From contig NZ_FMYX01000011.1 of NCBI RefSeq assembly GCF_900102675.1, positions 124,001-188,000 on the forward strand: a stretch of 64,000 bases of DNA, in the 5' to 3' direction. The stretch comes from Pseudomonas guariconensis (lineage in GTDB: Bacteria; Pseudomonadota; Gammaproteobacteria; Pseudomonadales; Pseudomonadaceae). The notes beneath the pieces are model-generated. The model was not told the DNA's origin. It ran no database searches and saw only the letters and a list, made by a program, of their open reading frames with translations. How positions within the stretch are numbered: the first letter of the stretch is position 1; each line of letters opens with the position of its first letter. A program made the translations under genes and the position numbers. Positions 26,975-36,134 of this stretch are shown one piece after another.

Positions 26975-27303
26975 GTGTGGATGATGAGATTTATCAGGGC
27001 ATTGGTGAGGTTTTGGTTGCGATCTCTCCTGCTGATGCCGAGGTGGTACTGGTAGAGGCCGAACTTTCTCCGGAAGGTGATCACTGTAAGTTGTTATTTG
27101 ATTATTTGGATCTCTCTGGAACCAAGCAGTGGTTTTTGCCAAGTAGTGTGAAGGTGGATAGTGACTTGCTTCATCTTTTTGTTCGGCTTAGAAATTTCTT
27201 CGAGTCATATGGGCTTTATGCGGAAGGTAAGCCATGGAAAGTCTGTATTGTCGAGCTCTGCCTGCGCAGTATGAAGATAAAAATCGACTTTAAGTATGAA
27301 TAA
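26971..27303 (+). CDS. YezG/DUF600-like immunity protein (orphan)
   Basis: 110 residues, MSVDDEIYQGIGEVLVAISP followed by a beta-rich stretch and a closing WKVCIVELCLRSMKIKIDF. The start IYQxIGEVL and overall layout fit YezG-family immunity proteins, partners of nuclease toxins. It begins inside the stop codon of the toxin relic, supporting the pairing. Assignment is by pattern only. Confidence 0.6.
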   Translation: MSVDDEIYQGIGEVLVAISPADAEVVLVEAELSPEGDHCKLLFDYLDLSGTKQWFLPSSVKVDSDLLHLFVRLRNFFESYGLYAEGKPWKVCIVELCLRSMKIKIDFKYE

Positions 27304-27412
27304 CTAACCTAGGTTTCTGGCGCTTGAATAAACATAGCCCTGGAACTGCCGGGGCTGTTTGAGAAGAAGAGATCGCAAAAGCTCAATCAGATTCATCTCT
27401 TCGTCCAGCGGA

Positions 27413-27676
27413 ATGAAGGGTATACCCCCGTTCAGGGGAGATATCCTTGATCAGCCTGCTTGCGAATGGACGCGGGATGACCTAGTCGAAACCCTTGGCC
27501 CGCCAGATAGACAGGGTGGTGATAAGATGGATGGCTTGTTGGGCTATATACGACCTTGGGTGCGCTTTAAAAAGTTTGGCTCGGCGTTGCACGCGGAGTT
27601 TTCTCAAGACGGTCGTCTGTGGAAGTCACACTCATGCTCGAGTAGAGGGAGATTTTGCAAAGTATACGTTGGCTGA
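27413..27676 (+). pseudogene. Immunity-like gene with a frameshift near its end
   Basis: An 87-residue frame contains DLVETLGPPDRQGGDKMDG, LLGYIRPWVRFKKFGSALHA and EFSQDGRLWK, the arrangement (LGxPDxxGGG, G-I-PWV-Y, aliHxxF) of a common small immunity family of polymorphic toxin loci. After GRLWK the frame runs into Ser/Cys/Arg-rich nonsense, whereas a one-base shift at about 27624 gives VTLMLE and a stop. I infer a single-base deletion removing the natural last residues. Confidence 0.5.
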
Positions 27677-27750
27677 AGCATTGCCCTTAGACAGACCAAC
27701 GACGTGTGCAGGCTCGATTCATCGGCACACTGGTCAGCTGTACGAATCAT

Positions 27751-27897
27751 TCAGTTTGAAATCGTTCGCACTGCTTGCTGGGTGCTGTTGTCGATCTGCA
27801 CCTTCGGTCGTTGATTGGTGATCAGCTCGGCGGTGGCGGTTTCGCGCACGCGTAGCATGAAGAGGTTGTTGAAGTTACCGATCACTTGGCTGGCTTT
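27751..27897 (-). pseudogene. Relic of conjugative coupling protein TraD
   Basis: A 48-codon open stretch on the minus strand, bounded by stops, reads KASQVIGNFNNLFMLRVRET followed by ATAELITNQRPKVQI. This matches an internal piece of the TraD-type coupling ATPase of Pseudomonas integrative conjugative elements (the VLGNFNxLxMLRVxxxATAELLTxQLPxV segment). Nothing else of the gene is present. Confidence 0.6.
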
Positions 27898-28083
27898 TCA
27901 GAGGACTATCAAAATGAGTGTTGATGATTAGCTATTTTGCGCCAAGCATTTTGTTATATAGCCTTCCAGAAATTAAGCCTAATGACAGCCTGCCTCAGGT
28001 TGTCTCGCCGCCCCGTGGTGGTTCGATCGAAGTCTCCTATACTCAGATCCAATCGCTCTGACCCCTGCGCCGAGGGCCTCTGG

Positions 28084-28800
28084 ATGAATGTGATCGACTA
28101 CTTTGATCGCGCCCGAATCATCAACATCCCTTCTCGAAATGATCGCCGCATGGAAACCATGCAAGAGTTCGCCCGTCACGGTTTCAGTATCGATTTTGAA
28201 AAAATAGGCTTTTTCGACGCGGTTACACCCAGCGAGGGGGAGGGCTTCCCAAGTGCTGGGGCGAGGGGGTGCTTTCTGAGCCATCTCGGGATATTGGAAG
28301 ACGCCATCCGATCAAAAGTGAACAACATCCTCATTCTGGAGGACGATATCCAGTTTTCCAGACGCATCGCCCAGTACGGCAAACAAGCGATCGAGTCCCT
28401 GCAGGGGATGGAGTGGGACATCGTCTACTTCGGGCATCCGTTCGAGGAGGAAGCCAATGTGCCGGGCTGGCAGGTGGTCGATCGTCCTATCCACCTGTCC
28501 CACTTTTATGCAGTGAACGGCCAATGCATCGAACGGTTGAGGGATTTTTTGTTCCAGATCCTGCAACGGCCGCCGGGTCACCCCGACGGCGGGCCTATGC
28601 ATTACGACGCAGCCCTCAACACGTTGATCCACACGAACAAGGATCTACGGGCGTTCTATTTCACCCGGAACCTTGGCTATCAACGCCCTTCGCGCACCGA
28701 TCTGCATGAGCTGTCCTTCCTGGATAGAAGTCGGCTCTTGCGTCCGGTGATGAACAATCTGCGCAGGTTCAAGGCAACCCTGCTCAGAAAAACGCGTTAG
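28084..28800 (+). CDS. Glycosyltransferase family 25 (LPS sugar transferase)
   Basis: 238 residues. It begins MNVIDYFDRARIINIPSRNDR, the I-N-RxDRR opening of GT25 enzymes, and has GCFLSHLGILEDA followed by LILEDDIQFSRR, whose acidic cluster should bind the metal-nucleotide-sugar. Members add galactose or other sugars to lipooligosaccharide core or O-antigen. The C-terminal 20 residues are strongly basic and may lie on the membrane. Isolated gene at the end of the tRNA-Lys accessory region; the frame is open further upstream but without a plausible start. Confidence 0.82.
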   Translation: MNVIDYFDRARIINIPSRNDRRMETMQEFARHGFSIDFEKIGFFDAVTPSEGEGFPSAGARGCFLSHLGILEDAIRSKVNNILILEDDIQFSRRIAQYGKQAIESLQGMEWDIVYFGHPFEEEANVPGWQVVDRPIHLSHFYAVNGQCIERLRDFLFQILQRPPGHPDGGPMHYDAALNTLIHTNKDLRAFYFTRNLGYQRPSRTDLHELSFLDRSRLLRPVMNNLRRFKATLLRKTR

Positions 28801-28824
28801 TCAGCTGGCGAAACGCGCTCGGTT

Positions 28825-30114
28825 TCATTTGTTCAGGCGTCGGGCATCGAAGGCATCGATGGCCTGGTAGGTGGTATAGGTCGCCTGGGCGGCCACGAGG
28901 CCAGCGAGGCCGAAGGTGCGGGTCAGGCCGAACTGCCCGAAGCCCTCTGGCACAGGAAGCCTGCGCGCAATGGCATCGGCGAGTACTTCGCCGGCAACCG
29001 TGGTTGGCGCCATGCCGTGGCCACCGAAGCCGACCGCGTGCCAGATGCCATTGTCATCCTGGCCGATCTGGGCCATCTGGTGGCGCCCATAGCTCATCAG
29101 GCCGCCCCAGGAATAGTCGATCTCTACATCCTCGAGCTGAGGGTAGACCGTGACCAGGTCCGTCTTGAGCAGCTTGGCGATGGCCTCGGGCCCGCGATCG
29201 AGGATGGAGATGCGCCCGCCCCACAGGATGCGGGTGTCTTGCAGGGGGCGGTAGTAATCGAATGCAAAGCGGGTGTCATAGACAGCCGATTCGCAGGCAA
29301 TGGCGTCCTTCAGTCGCGCCCCCAGGGGTTGGGTGGCAACCACGTAGGTGGCAATCGGCAGTACCGCGCGTTCGACGGGGCGATAGATGCCTCGTGCGTA
29401 GCCGCCACCTGAGAACATCACTTCTTCTGCATGCACTTCACCGCCTTGGGTCCGCACCACATATTTGCCTGAGCGCTTTTCAATGCCGAGCACGGGGGAG
29501 TGCTCGAACAGGCGCGCGCCGAGGTCGGTGATGGTGCGTGCCACCCCGCACACATACTTCAGAGGGTGAAAGTGGAATGCGTTGCGCTCCAGCAGCCCAC
29601 CGTAGTAGCGGTCGGTGTTGAGCATTTCCTTGAGTTCGCCGGCAGAAATGCATTCCCACTCAACACCGTAGGCCTGCTTCATCAATTGGCGCGGTTTTTC
29701 CAGGCGGGCCGGATCGTTGAACCAGTTGGCGAGGATCACGCCTTTATCGACCAGGTCGCAATCGATGGCGTATTGGCGGGCGCGCGTGCGGATCAGGTCG
29801 ACGGCGTTGACTGTCAGCTGGTACAGCCTGCGTGCTTCGGTGGCGCCCAGGGTGGACAGCAGGTCCGCGTTGCCCAGGCTGTAGCCGCCGAATACAAACC
29901 CCCCGTTGCGCCCTGAGGCGCCATGCCCCACCTGCTGCGACTCCAGCACCACCACGTCAGTGACGCCGCGTTCGGCAAGCCCCAGGGCGGTCGAAAGGCC
30001 GGCCAGGCCGCCGCCGAGGATGCACACCCGGGTATCGGTGCGGCCCGAGTGGACGGGGTACGAAGCGCGTGCGACGGAGGCTTCGTAGAAGGATTTGCTG
30101 AAATCGGTGCTCAT
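28825..30114 (-). CDS. FAD-dependent amine/amino acid oxidoreductase (PuuB/OrdL-like)
   Basis: 429 residues of the DAO family. An N-terminal dinucleotide fold shows VCILGGGLAGLSTALGLAE, then GASGRNGGFVFGGYS, characteristic of gamma-glutamylputrescine oxidase and related sarcosine-oxidase-like enzymes; the C-terminal FAD part includes HAVGFGGHGMAPTTVAGEVL. Likely substrates are polyamine-derived or other amines; the exact one cannot be told. It lies 74 bases after lysP on the same strand, suggesting an uptake/oxidation pair. Confidence 0.85.
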   Translation of the reverse strand: MSTDFSKSFYEASVARASYPVHSGRTDTRVCILGGGLAGLSTALGLAERGVTDVVVLESQQVGHGASGRNGGFVFGGYSLGNADLLSTLGATEARRLYQLTVNAVDLIRTRARQYAIDCDLVDKGVILANWFNDPARLEKPRQLMKQAYGVEWECISAGELKEMLNTDRYYGGLLERNAFHFHPLKYVCGVARTITDLGARLFEHSPVLGIEKRSGKYVVRTQGGEVHAEEVMFSGGGYARGIYRPVERAVLPIATYVVATQPLGARLKDAIACESAVYDTRFAFDYYRPLQDTRILWGGRISILDRGPEAIAKLLKTDLVTVYPQLEDVEIDYSWGGLMSYGRHQMAQIGQDDNGIWHAVGFGGHGMAPTTVAGEVLADAIARRLPVPEGFGQFGLTRTFGLAGLVAAQATYTTYQAIDAFDARRLNK

Positions 30115-30188
30115 CGGTGGTCCTACGCGGTAGTGGGCATTCGCTCAAGGCAACAAGGCGCCGGGCAGGTGCTCGGCGCCTTGGTGGT

Positions 30189-31748
30189 TCAGGCCGAGAC
30201 CTGTTGGCCTAGCGCAACGCCATCCAAGTTGCTCTGGGCTTTTCGTTCGTCTTGTCTGCGTCTGGTTTCGATCACGCTGAAATCCATTTCCCGGTAGCGG
30301 ACGATGCGCGATCGGGTGATCAACTTGTGGCCGTACCACATCACCGCGAACAGCACCAAGCCGATGTAAGTCGCAGCCGCACCTACCCAGTCGATGCGAT
30401 CTCCGATAAAGGCCTGGTAGTTCTGACCCAGCATGACGACCATGCACAGGGCGAAGGCAAAGAACGGCCCGAACGGGAAGAACTTCGAAACGTACGGGAG
30501 CTTGTCGAGGCTGTTGCCCTGCAGCTTGTAGCCGCGGCGGAAGCGGTAGTGGCTGATGGCGATGCCCAGCCAGGCGATGAACCCCAGCATCCCGGAGGTA
30601 TTCAACAGCCACAGGTAGAGCTTGCCGGGGCTGAACAGGAAGCTCAGCAGGCACAGTCCCGCCACCACTGTGGTGGCGAGCAACGCCCAGACCGGCGTAC
30701 CCGAGCGGGTGAGCTTGGCGAACAGTGCCGGAGCCTTGCGCTCGACAGCCAGGCTGTAGAGCATGCGCGACGAGGCGTACATCCCTGAGTTGCCGGCCGA
30801 CAGCACGGAGGTGAGGATGACCGCGTTCATGAGGGCGGCAGCAGCCAGCATGTCGGCTTTCTCGAAGATCAAGGTGAACGGGCTGATGGTGATGTCGGAC
30901 AGCCCATCCTTGAGTAGGCGTGGGTCCGTGTAGGGGATCAGCAGGCCGATCACGATAATGGTGCAGACATAGAACAGCAGGATGCGCCAGAAGATCTGGC
31001 GGACGGCCTTGGGAATGTTGCGCCCAGGGTTTTCGGTTTCCCCGGCTGCGATGCCGACGAACTCGGTCCCCTGGAACGAGAAGCCGACGATCATGGCCAC
31101 GCCGATCAGTGCAGGCAGGCCGCCGGCGATCGGGCCATCGCCGATCTGCCACAGGTGCGCACCGCCCTCCTGGCCGCCGTCGAGGATGCCCAGCAGCATC
31201 AGCACACCGGTGATGATGAAGGCGACGATGGTGATGACTTTGATCAGGGCGAACCAGAATTCCGTCTCGCCGAAAAAGCGTACGGAAGCGACGTTCAAGG
31301 CAAAGAGCAGGCCCAGGAACAGAGCGCTCCAGATTACCCCGGGCGTGTCGGGGAACCAGTAGGACATGATGATCTGCACGGCCACCAAGTCGACCGCAAT
31401 GGTCACGGCCCAGGAGTACCAGTAGTTCCAGCCCAAGGCAAAACCGAAGCTTTCGTCGACATAGCGCGAGGCATAGGTCGCGAACGAGCCGCTGACCGGC
31501 ATGCAGGCGGCAAGCTCGCCCAGGCTGGTCATCAGGAAGTAGACCATCAAGCCGATGATCGCGAAGGAGAGCAGTGCGCCGCCGGGACCGGATTGCGCAA
31601 TGGTGGCGCCAGAGGAAACGAAGAGCCCGGTGCCGATGGAGCCGCCAATGGCAATCATGTTCAGGTGGCGGCTGTTCAGGGTTCTCTTCAGGTGACCGGA
31701 GGTGTTGCTGGTGGTAGCCGAACTCGCGTTTTTATTGGAATGGGTCAT
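30189..31748 (-). CDS. lysP: Lysine-specific permease LysP-like (APC family)
   Basis: 519 residues with 12 hydrophobic segments. The consensus MIAIGGSIGTGLFVSSGATI near residue 35 and GFSFQGTEFVGIAAGETENP near 235 agree closely with E. coli LysP over the whole length, so lysine is the best substrate guess; arginine or other amino acids are possible. The ATG at 31748 was chosen over an upstream TTG. In series with the amine oxidase gene downstream. Confidence 0.85.
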   Translation of the reverse strand: MTHSNKNASSATTSNTSGHLKRTLNSRHLNMIAIGGSIGTGLFVSSGATIAQSGPGGALLSFAIIGLMVYFLMTSLGELAACMPVSGSFATYASRYVDESFGFALGWNYWYSWAVTIAVDLVAVQIIMSYWFPDTPGVIWSALFLGLLFALNVASVRFFGETEFWFALIKVITIVAFIITGVLMLLGILDGGQEGGAHLWQIGDGPIAGGLPALIGVAMIVGFSFQGTEFVGIAAGETENPGRNIPKAVRQIFWRILLFYVCTIIVIGLLIPYTDPRLLKDGLSDITISPFTLIFEKADMLAAAALMNAVILTSVLSAGNSGMYASSRMLYSLAVERKAPALFAKLTRSGTPVWALLATTVVAGLCLLSFLFSPGKLYLWLLNTSGMLGFIAWLGIAISHYRFRRGYKLQGNSLDKLPYVSKFFPFGPFFAFALCMVVMLGQNYQAFIGDRIDWVGAAATYIGLVLFAVMWYGHKLITRSRIVRYREMDFSVIETRRRQDERKAQSNLDGVALGQQVSA

Positions 31749-32181
31749 GGGCAACCTTTTGACCTGCGTTCATTTTTTGGATTTGTTTTTGTTTTCTGGT
31801 GGCGCCTGCGATCCAGGCTGGCCGAGCAGCAAGGCCCAATGCGCGTTGAGCCGGTCGTCAACCGTGCGGTGTCTCCTGTGCAATCGCGGGTTTTATTGAT
31901 CGAGATCAGTATCGGTCTGCAAATGACATTGGAACAAACGACCTTTAGGCAAGACATCATTCTGTTTTGGAATGATTGTGTGTTTTTTGACCTGTCATAA
32001 TGTAGGCCAACGTTTGCGCGACAAACGCGACAAATTTCGTTGTACCGCTCTATTTATAGGGTTGTATGGTCGTCAAAAAGACAGTTTTTCTCGTCATTTT
32101 GTATGACTTGGTAGTCATGCTTTGCAAATTGGCGGAAAAAAACTCATAAACTAGATGGCGCTTACCTACAGACGGCCTCAG
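31749..32181. other. Intergenic region between cptA terminator and lysP
   Basis: 433 AT-rich bases. Holds the lysP promoter (minus strand). Visible repeats are a tandem GCGACAAA near 32018 and an inverted ATGAC/GTCAT at 32103-32117, possible regulator sites but unassigned. No gene. Confidence 0.5.
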
Positions 32182-32225
32182 AAAAAAAAAGCCGGTGCCT
32201 GGATCGTCCAGGCACCGGCTTTTTG
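32182..32225 (-). terminator. Terminator of cptA
   Basis: 12-bp perfect stem gccggtgcctgg / ccaggcaccggc flanked by a run of nine A and a run of five T, usable from either strand; it lies 18 bases after the cptA stop. Confidence 0.92.
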
Positions 32226-32243
32226 TTTGGGGGAGGGCGTGAT

Positions 32244-34016
32244 TCAGGTCTTGTCCGGTTGCACCTTGGCGCTGGTAACGGTCTGCTGTTCCTTGTCGGT
32301 CTTGTCCGTAGGCAAGGCATCGAACTCACGCAGCCCGTTCTTGCTGTAGGGGTCGCCGATCCAGCGGGGTGCCACGACAAATTGTGGGCTTACCAGGCTC
32401 TTGGCGGGCTCGTAACGGTCGTAGCTCAGACCTGCCAGGTCGGACAGCGTGTGGATCAGATGAGAGCTGCTGTAAGCCCGGTCGGTCATGGCCTGCAGGT
32501 CGCGCGGGTGTGCAGCCTGCCAGCTTGGCGAAGTCCAGAGCAGGAACGGAATGGTGTACATCGGCCGGGTCGGTGCGCCTTCGTTGCGCCCCAGGCGGTC
32601 GTGGTTGCCGGAGCTGTAGACGTCCTCGCCATGGTCGGAAAGGTACAGCAAGAAACCGTTGGGGGTGGTGGCCGAATACTGTTTGATCAAGTTCGAGACC
32701 ACATAGTCGTTGTAGCGCACCGCGTTGTCATAGAAGTTGTAGGTCTGCACCTCGTCAGGCGTCAGGACCCCCGGCACGCCCTGGTTATCCTTGAAGTGGT
32801 CGTAGGCATCCGGATAGCGATAGCGGTAGTCCATATGCGTGCCGAGCAGGTGGACGATGATGAACTTCTTCTCGGCTGGGTCCTGCAGCGCTTTCTCGAA
32901 GGGGGCGAGCACCACTTCGTCGTATTGGCTGGCGTTCTGGTTGCGCTGATTGTTCAGGTAGACCGGCACATCCGTTTGCTGGGAGAACGTGGTCAGCATG
33001 GTGTTGCGCTTGGTCATCGTCTGCTGGTTGGTGATCCAGAAGGTCTTGTAACCGGCCTGTTTCATCAGGTTGATCAGCGACGGGTCGGTGAGGAAGCGGT
33101 CCGGGTTCTTCTGGTCGCCGAAGGTCAGGATCTGCTGCATCACCTCGATGGTGTAAGGGCGTGGCGACACCACGTTGCGGAATACGCTGAGGTTCTTGTC
33201 GTTGGCGGCCAGAGCGTCGAGTTCCGGCGTGGTATCCCGGCCATAGCCGTACAGATGCATGTGTTCACGGGTGGTGGACTCGCCCAGTACCAGCACCAGG
33301 GTGCGCGGCGCGTCGCCGCTGCTGTCCTTGAGGTCTTTGAGCGGCGGCAGGGCTGCGTTCTGCTCCAGCAGCTTCTGCATGTTGTCCAGTTGCTGACGGT
33401 ACTGCTGGTAGCCGACCACCAGTTGCCAAGGCACCGCCGGCTCCATGCGCTGCTGAACCTTTTCCACTGCTTCGGCGAACGTACGTTGCTGAGTCACCAA
33501 TTGCTTGTAGAAGGGGAACACCAGATTGGCCGCCAACAGCAGGATGACCAACGGGATCCGGCTGCGCAGCGGGAGAGTGACTGGCCGGACACGTTTGAAC
33601 AGGGCTACCGCAACCAGGGTGTACAGCACCAGGCCCAGGCACAGCCAGAGGCTGAAATACTGGCTGAAGTATTCACCGGCCTCGGCGGTATTGGACTCGA
33701 ACATCACGAAGATGACGCTTTGGGAAAATTCCTGGCGGTAAATACCGAAGTAGCTCAGGCCCACCAGCGAAGCCGCCCATAGCACCAGACCGATCAGCGC
33801 GCTGATGAGGCGAGTGTGGCGGGGCAGCAGCAGGACCGGGGCAAGCCACAGGGTGCTCAGAAACAGCGCATCGCGAAACCCGGAGAAGCCGGTCGTGCCG
33901 CTGAACATGAGCAGTGCCTGGGTGATGCCGGAGAAATACCAGAAGAACAGCAGGAGCCAGCCCAGCCCGGCCCAGTCCATGCCTTTGCGAATCGTTGGGG
34001 ATGTAGTGCTTGCCAC
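32244..34016 (-). CDS. cptA: Phosphoethanolamine transferase CptA
   Basis: 590 residues. Five N-terminal membrane helices (to about residue 170) are followed by a periplasmic sulfatase-like domain. The nucleophile motif is VLGESTTREHMHLYGYGR (Thr), with further metal ligands in LLYLSDHGEDVYSSGNHD. CptA adds phosphoethanolamine to LPS core heptose, differing from EptA by this subfamily's sequence. The start is GTG at 34016. It is next to a pyruvyl-transferase-like gene transcribed divergently, both pointing to surface polysaccharide decoration. Confidence 0.9.
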   Translation of the reverse strand: MASTTSPTIRKGMDWAGLGWLLLFFWYFSGITQALLMFSGTTGFSGFRDALFLSTLWLAPVLLLPRHTRLISALIGLVLWAASLVGLSYFGIYRQEFSQSVIFVMFESNTAEAGEYFSQYFSLWLCLGLVLYTLVAVALFKRVRPVTLPLRSRIPLVILLLAANLVFPFYKQLVTQQRTFAEAVEKVQQRMEPAVPWQLVVGYQQYRQQLDNMQKLLEQNAALPPLKDLKDSSGDAPRTLVLVLGESTTREHMHLYGYGRDTTPELDALAANDKNLSVFRNVVSPRPYTIEVMQQILTFGDQKNPDRFLTDPSLINLMKQAGYKTFWITNQQTMTKRNTMLTTFSQQTDVPVYLNNQRNQNASQYDEVVLAPFEKALQDPAEKKFIIVHLLGTHMDYRYRYPDAYDHFKDNQGVPGVLTPDEVQTYNFYDNAVRYNDYVVSNLIKQYSATTPNGFLLYLSDHGEDVYSSGNHDRLGRNEGAPTRPMYTIPFLLWTSPSWQAAHPRDLQAMTDRAYSSSHLIHTLSDLAGLSYDRYEPAKSLVSPQFVVAPRWIGDPYSKNGLREFDALPTDKTDKEQQTVTSAKVQPDKT

Positions 34017-34284
34017 GTGTGCCTCGTTGAAACTCGATGGCAGCCAAGGGGCCGGCTGCCGGAAAGGCTGCGACGCTAGCGGAGTGGGCGTGAAAATAAC
34101 GTCAACGTATATCCATGAGATAAGAAGGGATATTGCGCAATTGTATTGCGCGCAGGGTATTAACAGCTCGAAGGCGCTCCAATCAATAAGTCAATTCCTA
34201 TATATTGCCCGCCAAATAAACACGCTGTTTTCGCTGTCCTGTTGGCGCGAGCGAAGTACCGCGAGCGAGAGGATTTACCCGGGC

Positions 34285-35085
34285 ATGAAACCGATCAAAC
34301 TTTTCTGGAGTCGTGGCAGTGGGCGCGACGATGCTGGCAAACAGAACTTTGGTGATTATTTGTCCGCTTTGACCGTGGAATTCGTCTCTGGGCGCAAGGT
34401 GGTGCACAGCCCGGTCAAAGAGGCGGAAATGATCGCCATCGGCAGTATCCTGGCCCGTGAAAAGAAGGCCAGGACGTGGGGGGTTCGTCGTAAGTTGCAT
34501 GTCTGGGGTACCGGCTCCAGCACGCCGGGCGATGTGTTCTCCGGCCACCACCACTATCACGCGGTCCGTGGTCGCAAGTGCCTGGAGCAGATAAAGGGCC
34601 TGAAGGGCCAGCCGGTCCTGGGTGACCCGGGCTTGTTGGCTTCTTCATTGGTCAAGAAGCCGGCGTTGAAGACCATTCGGGTAGGCATCATCCCGCATAT
34701 CAATCATCGCAATTCGCCTGAAATCGCCAGCCTGCTGTCGTTGATCCCGGGGTCGCGAGTGATCGATGTGTTCTCACCGGTCAAGCAGGTGCTCGAGGAG
34801 ATCGCGTCGTGCGAGTTCGTCTTGTCGACGAGCCTGCACGGCCTGATCGTCGCGGACTCCTATGGTGTCCCGAACCAGTGGTTGTGCATGAAGCGCTACC
34901 CGCAGTGGGAGTTCAAGTTCCAGGACTACTACTCCAGTTTCGGGATCGCCGACCCGGTGCCGGTCACACCGGAGCAGATTCACCTGGACAAGGCCTGGTC
35001 CATCGAGCGCAGCACCGAGGGCTACGCCCGCCCTGGCCTGGAAAGCCTGCAGGAAGGCCTCGTCAAGGCGTTTCCATCTCTCTGA
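34285..35085 (+). CDS. Polysaccharide pyruvyl transferase family protein
   Basis: 266 residues, family PF04230. N-terminal MKPIKLFWSRGSGRDDAGKQ leads to NFGDYLS; the signature STSLHGLIVADSYGVPNQWL (family: S-R/L-HG-I-a-slgvP) is at about residue 190. These enzymes put ketal pyruvate on exopolysaccharide, LPS or cell-wall sugars. The start at 34285 has GAGAGGA 12 bases upstream; the frame is open earlier without coding features. Possibly works with cptA and the GT25 gene on surface glycans (inference). Confidence 0.8.
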   Translation: MKPIKLFWSRGSGRDDAGKQNFGDYLSALTVEFVSGRKVVHSPVKEAEMIAIGSILAREKKARTWGVRRKLHVWGTGSSTPGDVFSGHHHYHAVRGRKCLEQIKGLKGQPVLGDPGLLASSLVKKPALKTIRVGIIPHINHRNSPEIASLLSLIPGSRVIDVFSPVKQVLEEIASCEFVLSTSLHGLIVADSYGVPNQWLCMKRYPQWEFKFQDYYSSFGIADPVPVTPEQIHLDKAWSIERSTEGYARPGLESLQEGLVKAFPSL

Positions 35086-35119
35086 AGGGCTTGCTTGCCA
35101 TGGTGGCAAAGGGCTGATG

Positions 35120-36067
35120 CTATTCAGCCCATTCCGGATCGCCTGTGAACACCACCGTGAGCCAACGGTCCGGACCTTCGCCGCCGATGGCGTTGCCGAT
35201 CTCGTCGCGCAGGGCATCCCACTCGGCGATGGTCCTGGCAGCCATGGTGGCCGGTACGATGAAGTAGAGTTCGATTTCCCGCGAGCGGCCGACCTTGGCC
35301 ACGTAGGCCCGATACGACTGCAGGCCGTGTTGGGCGACGAAGGCTTGGGCGACATCGTCCACGTGTTGCTTCAGGTCGCCAGGGGTCACCAGGAACATTT
35401 CCGAGAGCGCCTGGCGGACTACCGACATCGGCAGCGGGATGATGACCAGGCAGACCAGCGCCAGCACCGCCGGGTCGATGTAGGGGGAGATCCAGGCCCA
35501 TTGGGTGCCCTGTACCAGGTAGCCGACACAAAAGGCCACCAGCAGCGCCGCCGTGATGCTGGCTGACATCACCCAACCTTTGACGTCCATGCGCACGAAG
35601 TCCGAGCCGATCTTGCGGTTGGCACGGGCCTCGGCGATGGCGATTGCCAGGCACGCGCAAACAGTCACCACGGCGTACACCAGTGCCACGCCGAACTCCA
35701 GGTCCCGCCCGCCCTCGAGCAGGCTGCTGGCGGCGTTGATCAAGGCATAGAGCGCAACGCCAGTCAGCAGGATGCCGTTGAGCGCCAGAACCATGGGTTC
35801 GAGGTGCCAGAAGCCCATGGTGAAGCGCTCGCGCAGCTTGCGTGACATGCGCTCGGCCCGGGCGTGGGAGGTGATCAGCTTGACCACCACCAGCGACAGT
35901 CCGCTCATGCTGGCATCGACCAGTGAGTAGACACCATCGAAGACAATCGAGAACGAGCCTGACGCCAGGCCGAAGGCGATGCCGATCAAGGCGATGAACA
36001 GGGTGACCGCGATGGACAGGCGTAGCACGCCTTGTTCGCTGGTCAGGTCGAAAAACGGTTTTCCCAT
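35120..36067 (-). CDS. Cation diffusion facilitator family transporter
   Basis: 315 residues with about six membrane helices and a C-terminal cytoplasmic domain. Helix 2 carries FDGVYSLVDASMSGLSLVVV, where typical zinc CDFs have HxxxD or DxxxD; helix 5 is similarly altered (RMDVKGWVMSASITAAL). Hence iron, manganese or another metal is as likely as zinc. Exports divalent metal by proton exchange. Single gene between a converging gene and the chemoreceptor. Confidence 0.82.
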   Translation of the reverse strand: MGKPFFDLTSEQGVLRLSIAVTLFIALIGIAFGLASGSFSIVFDGVYSLVDASMSGLSLVVVKLITSHARAERMSRKLRERFTMGFWHLEPMVLALNGILLTGVALYALINAASSLLEGGRDLEFGVALVYAVVTVCACLAIAIAEARANRKIGSDFVRMDVKGWVMSASITAALLVAFCVGYLVQGTQWAWISPYIDPAVLALVCLVIIPLPMSVVRQALSEMFLVTPGDLKQHVDDVAQAFVAQHGLQSYRAYVAKVGRSREIELYFIVPATMAARTIAEWDALRDEIGNAIGGEGPDRWLTVVFTGDPEWAE

Positions 36068-36134
36068 CGTGGGGCTCCATCAAGGCTGCCCCAAGGGCAG
36101 CCATCCTTTTAAGTGTCGTCCCCGTCGTGGGGCT

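Noticed and set aside
26708..27142. 144-codon minus-strand frame in the toxin relic region
   Set aside because: Opposite to the toxin tail and immunity gene, no domain or start signal; random frame.
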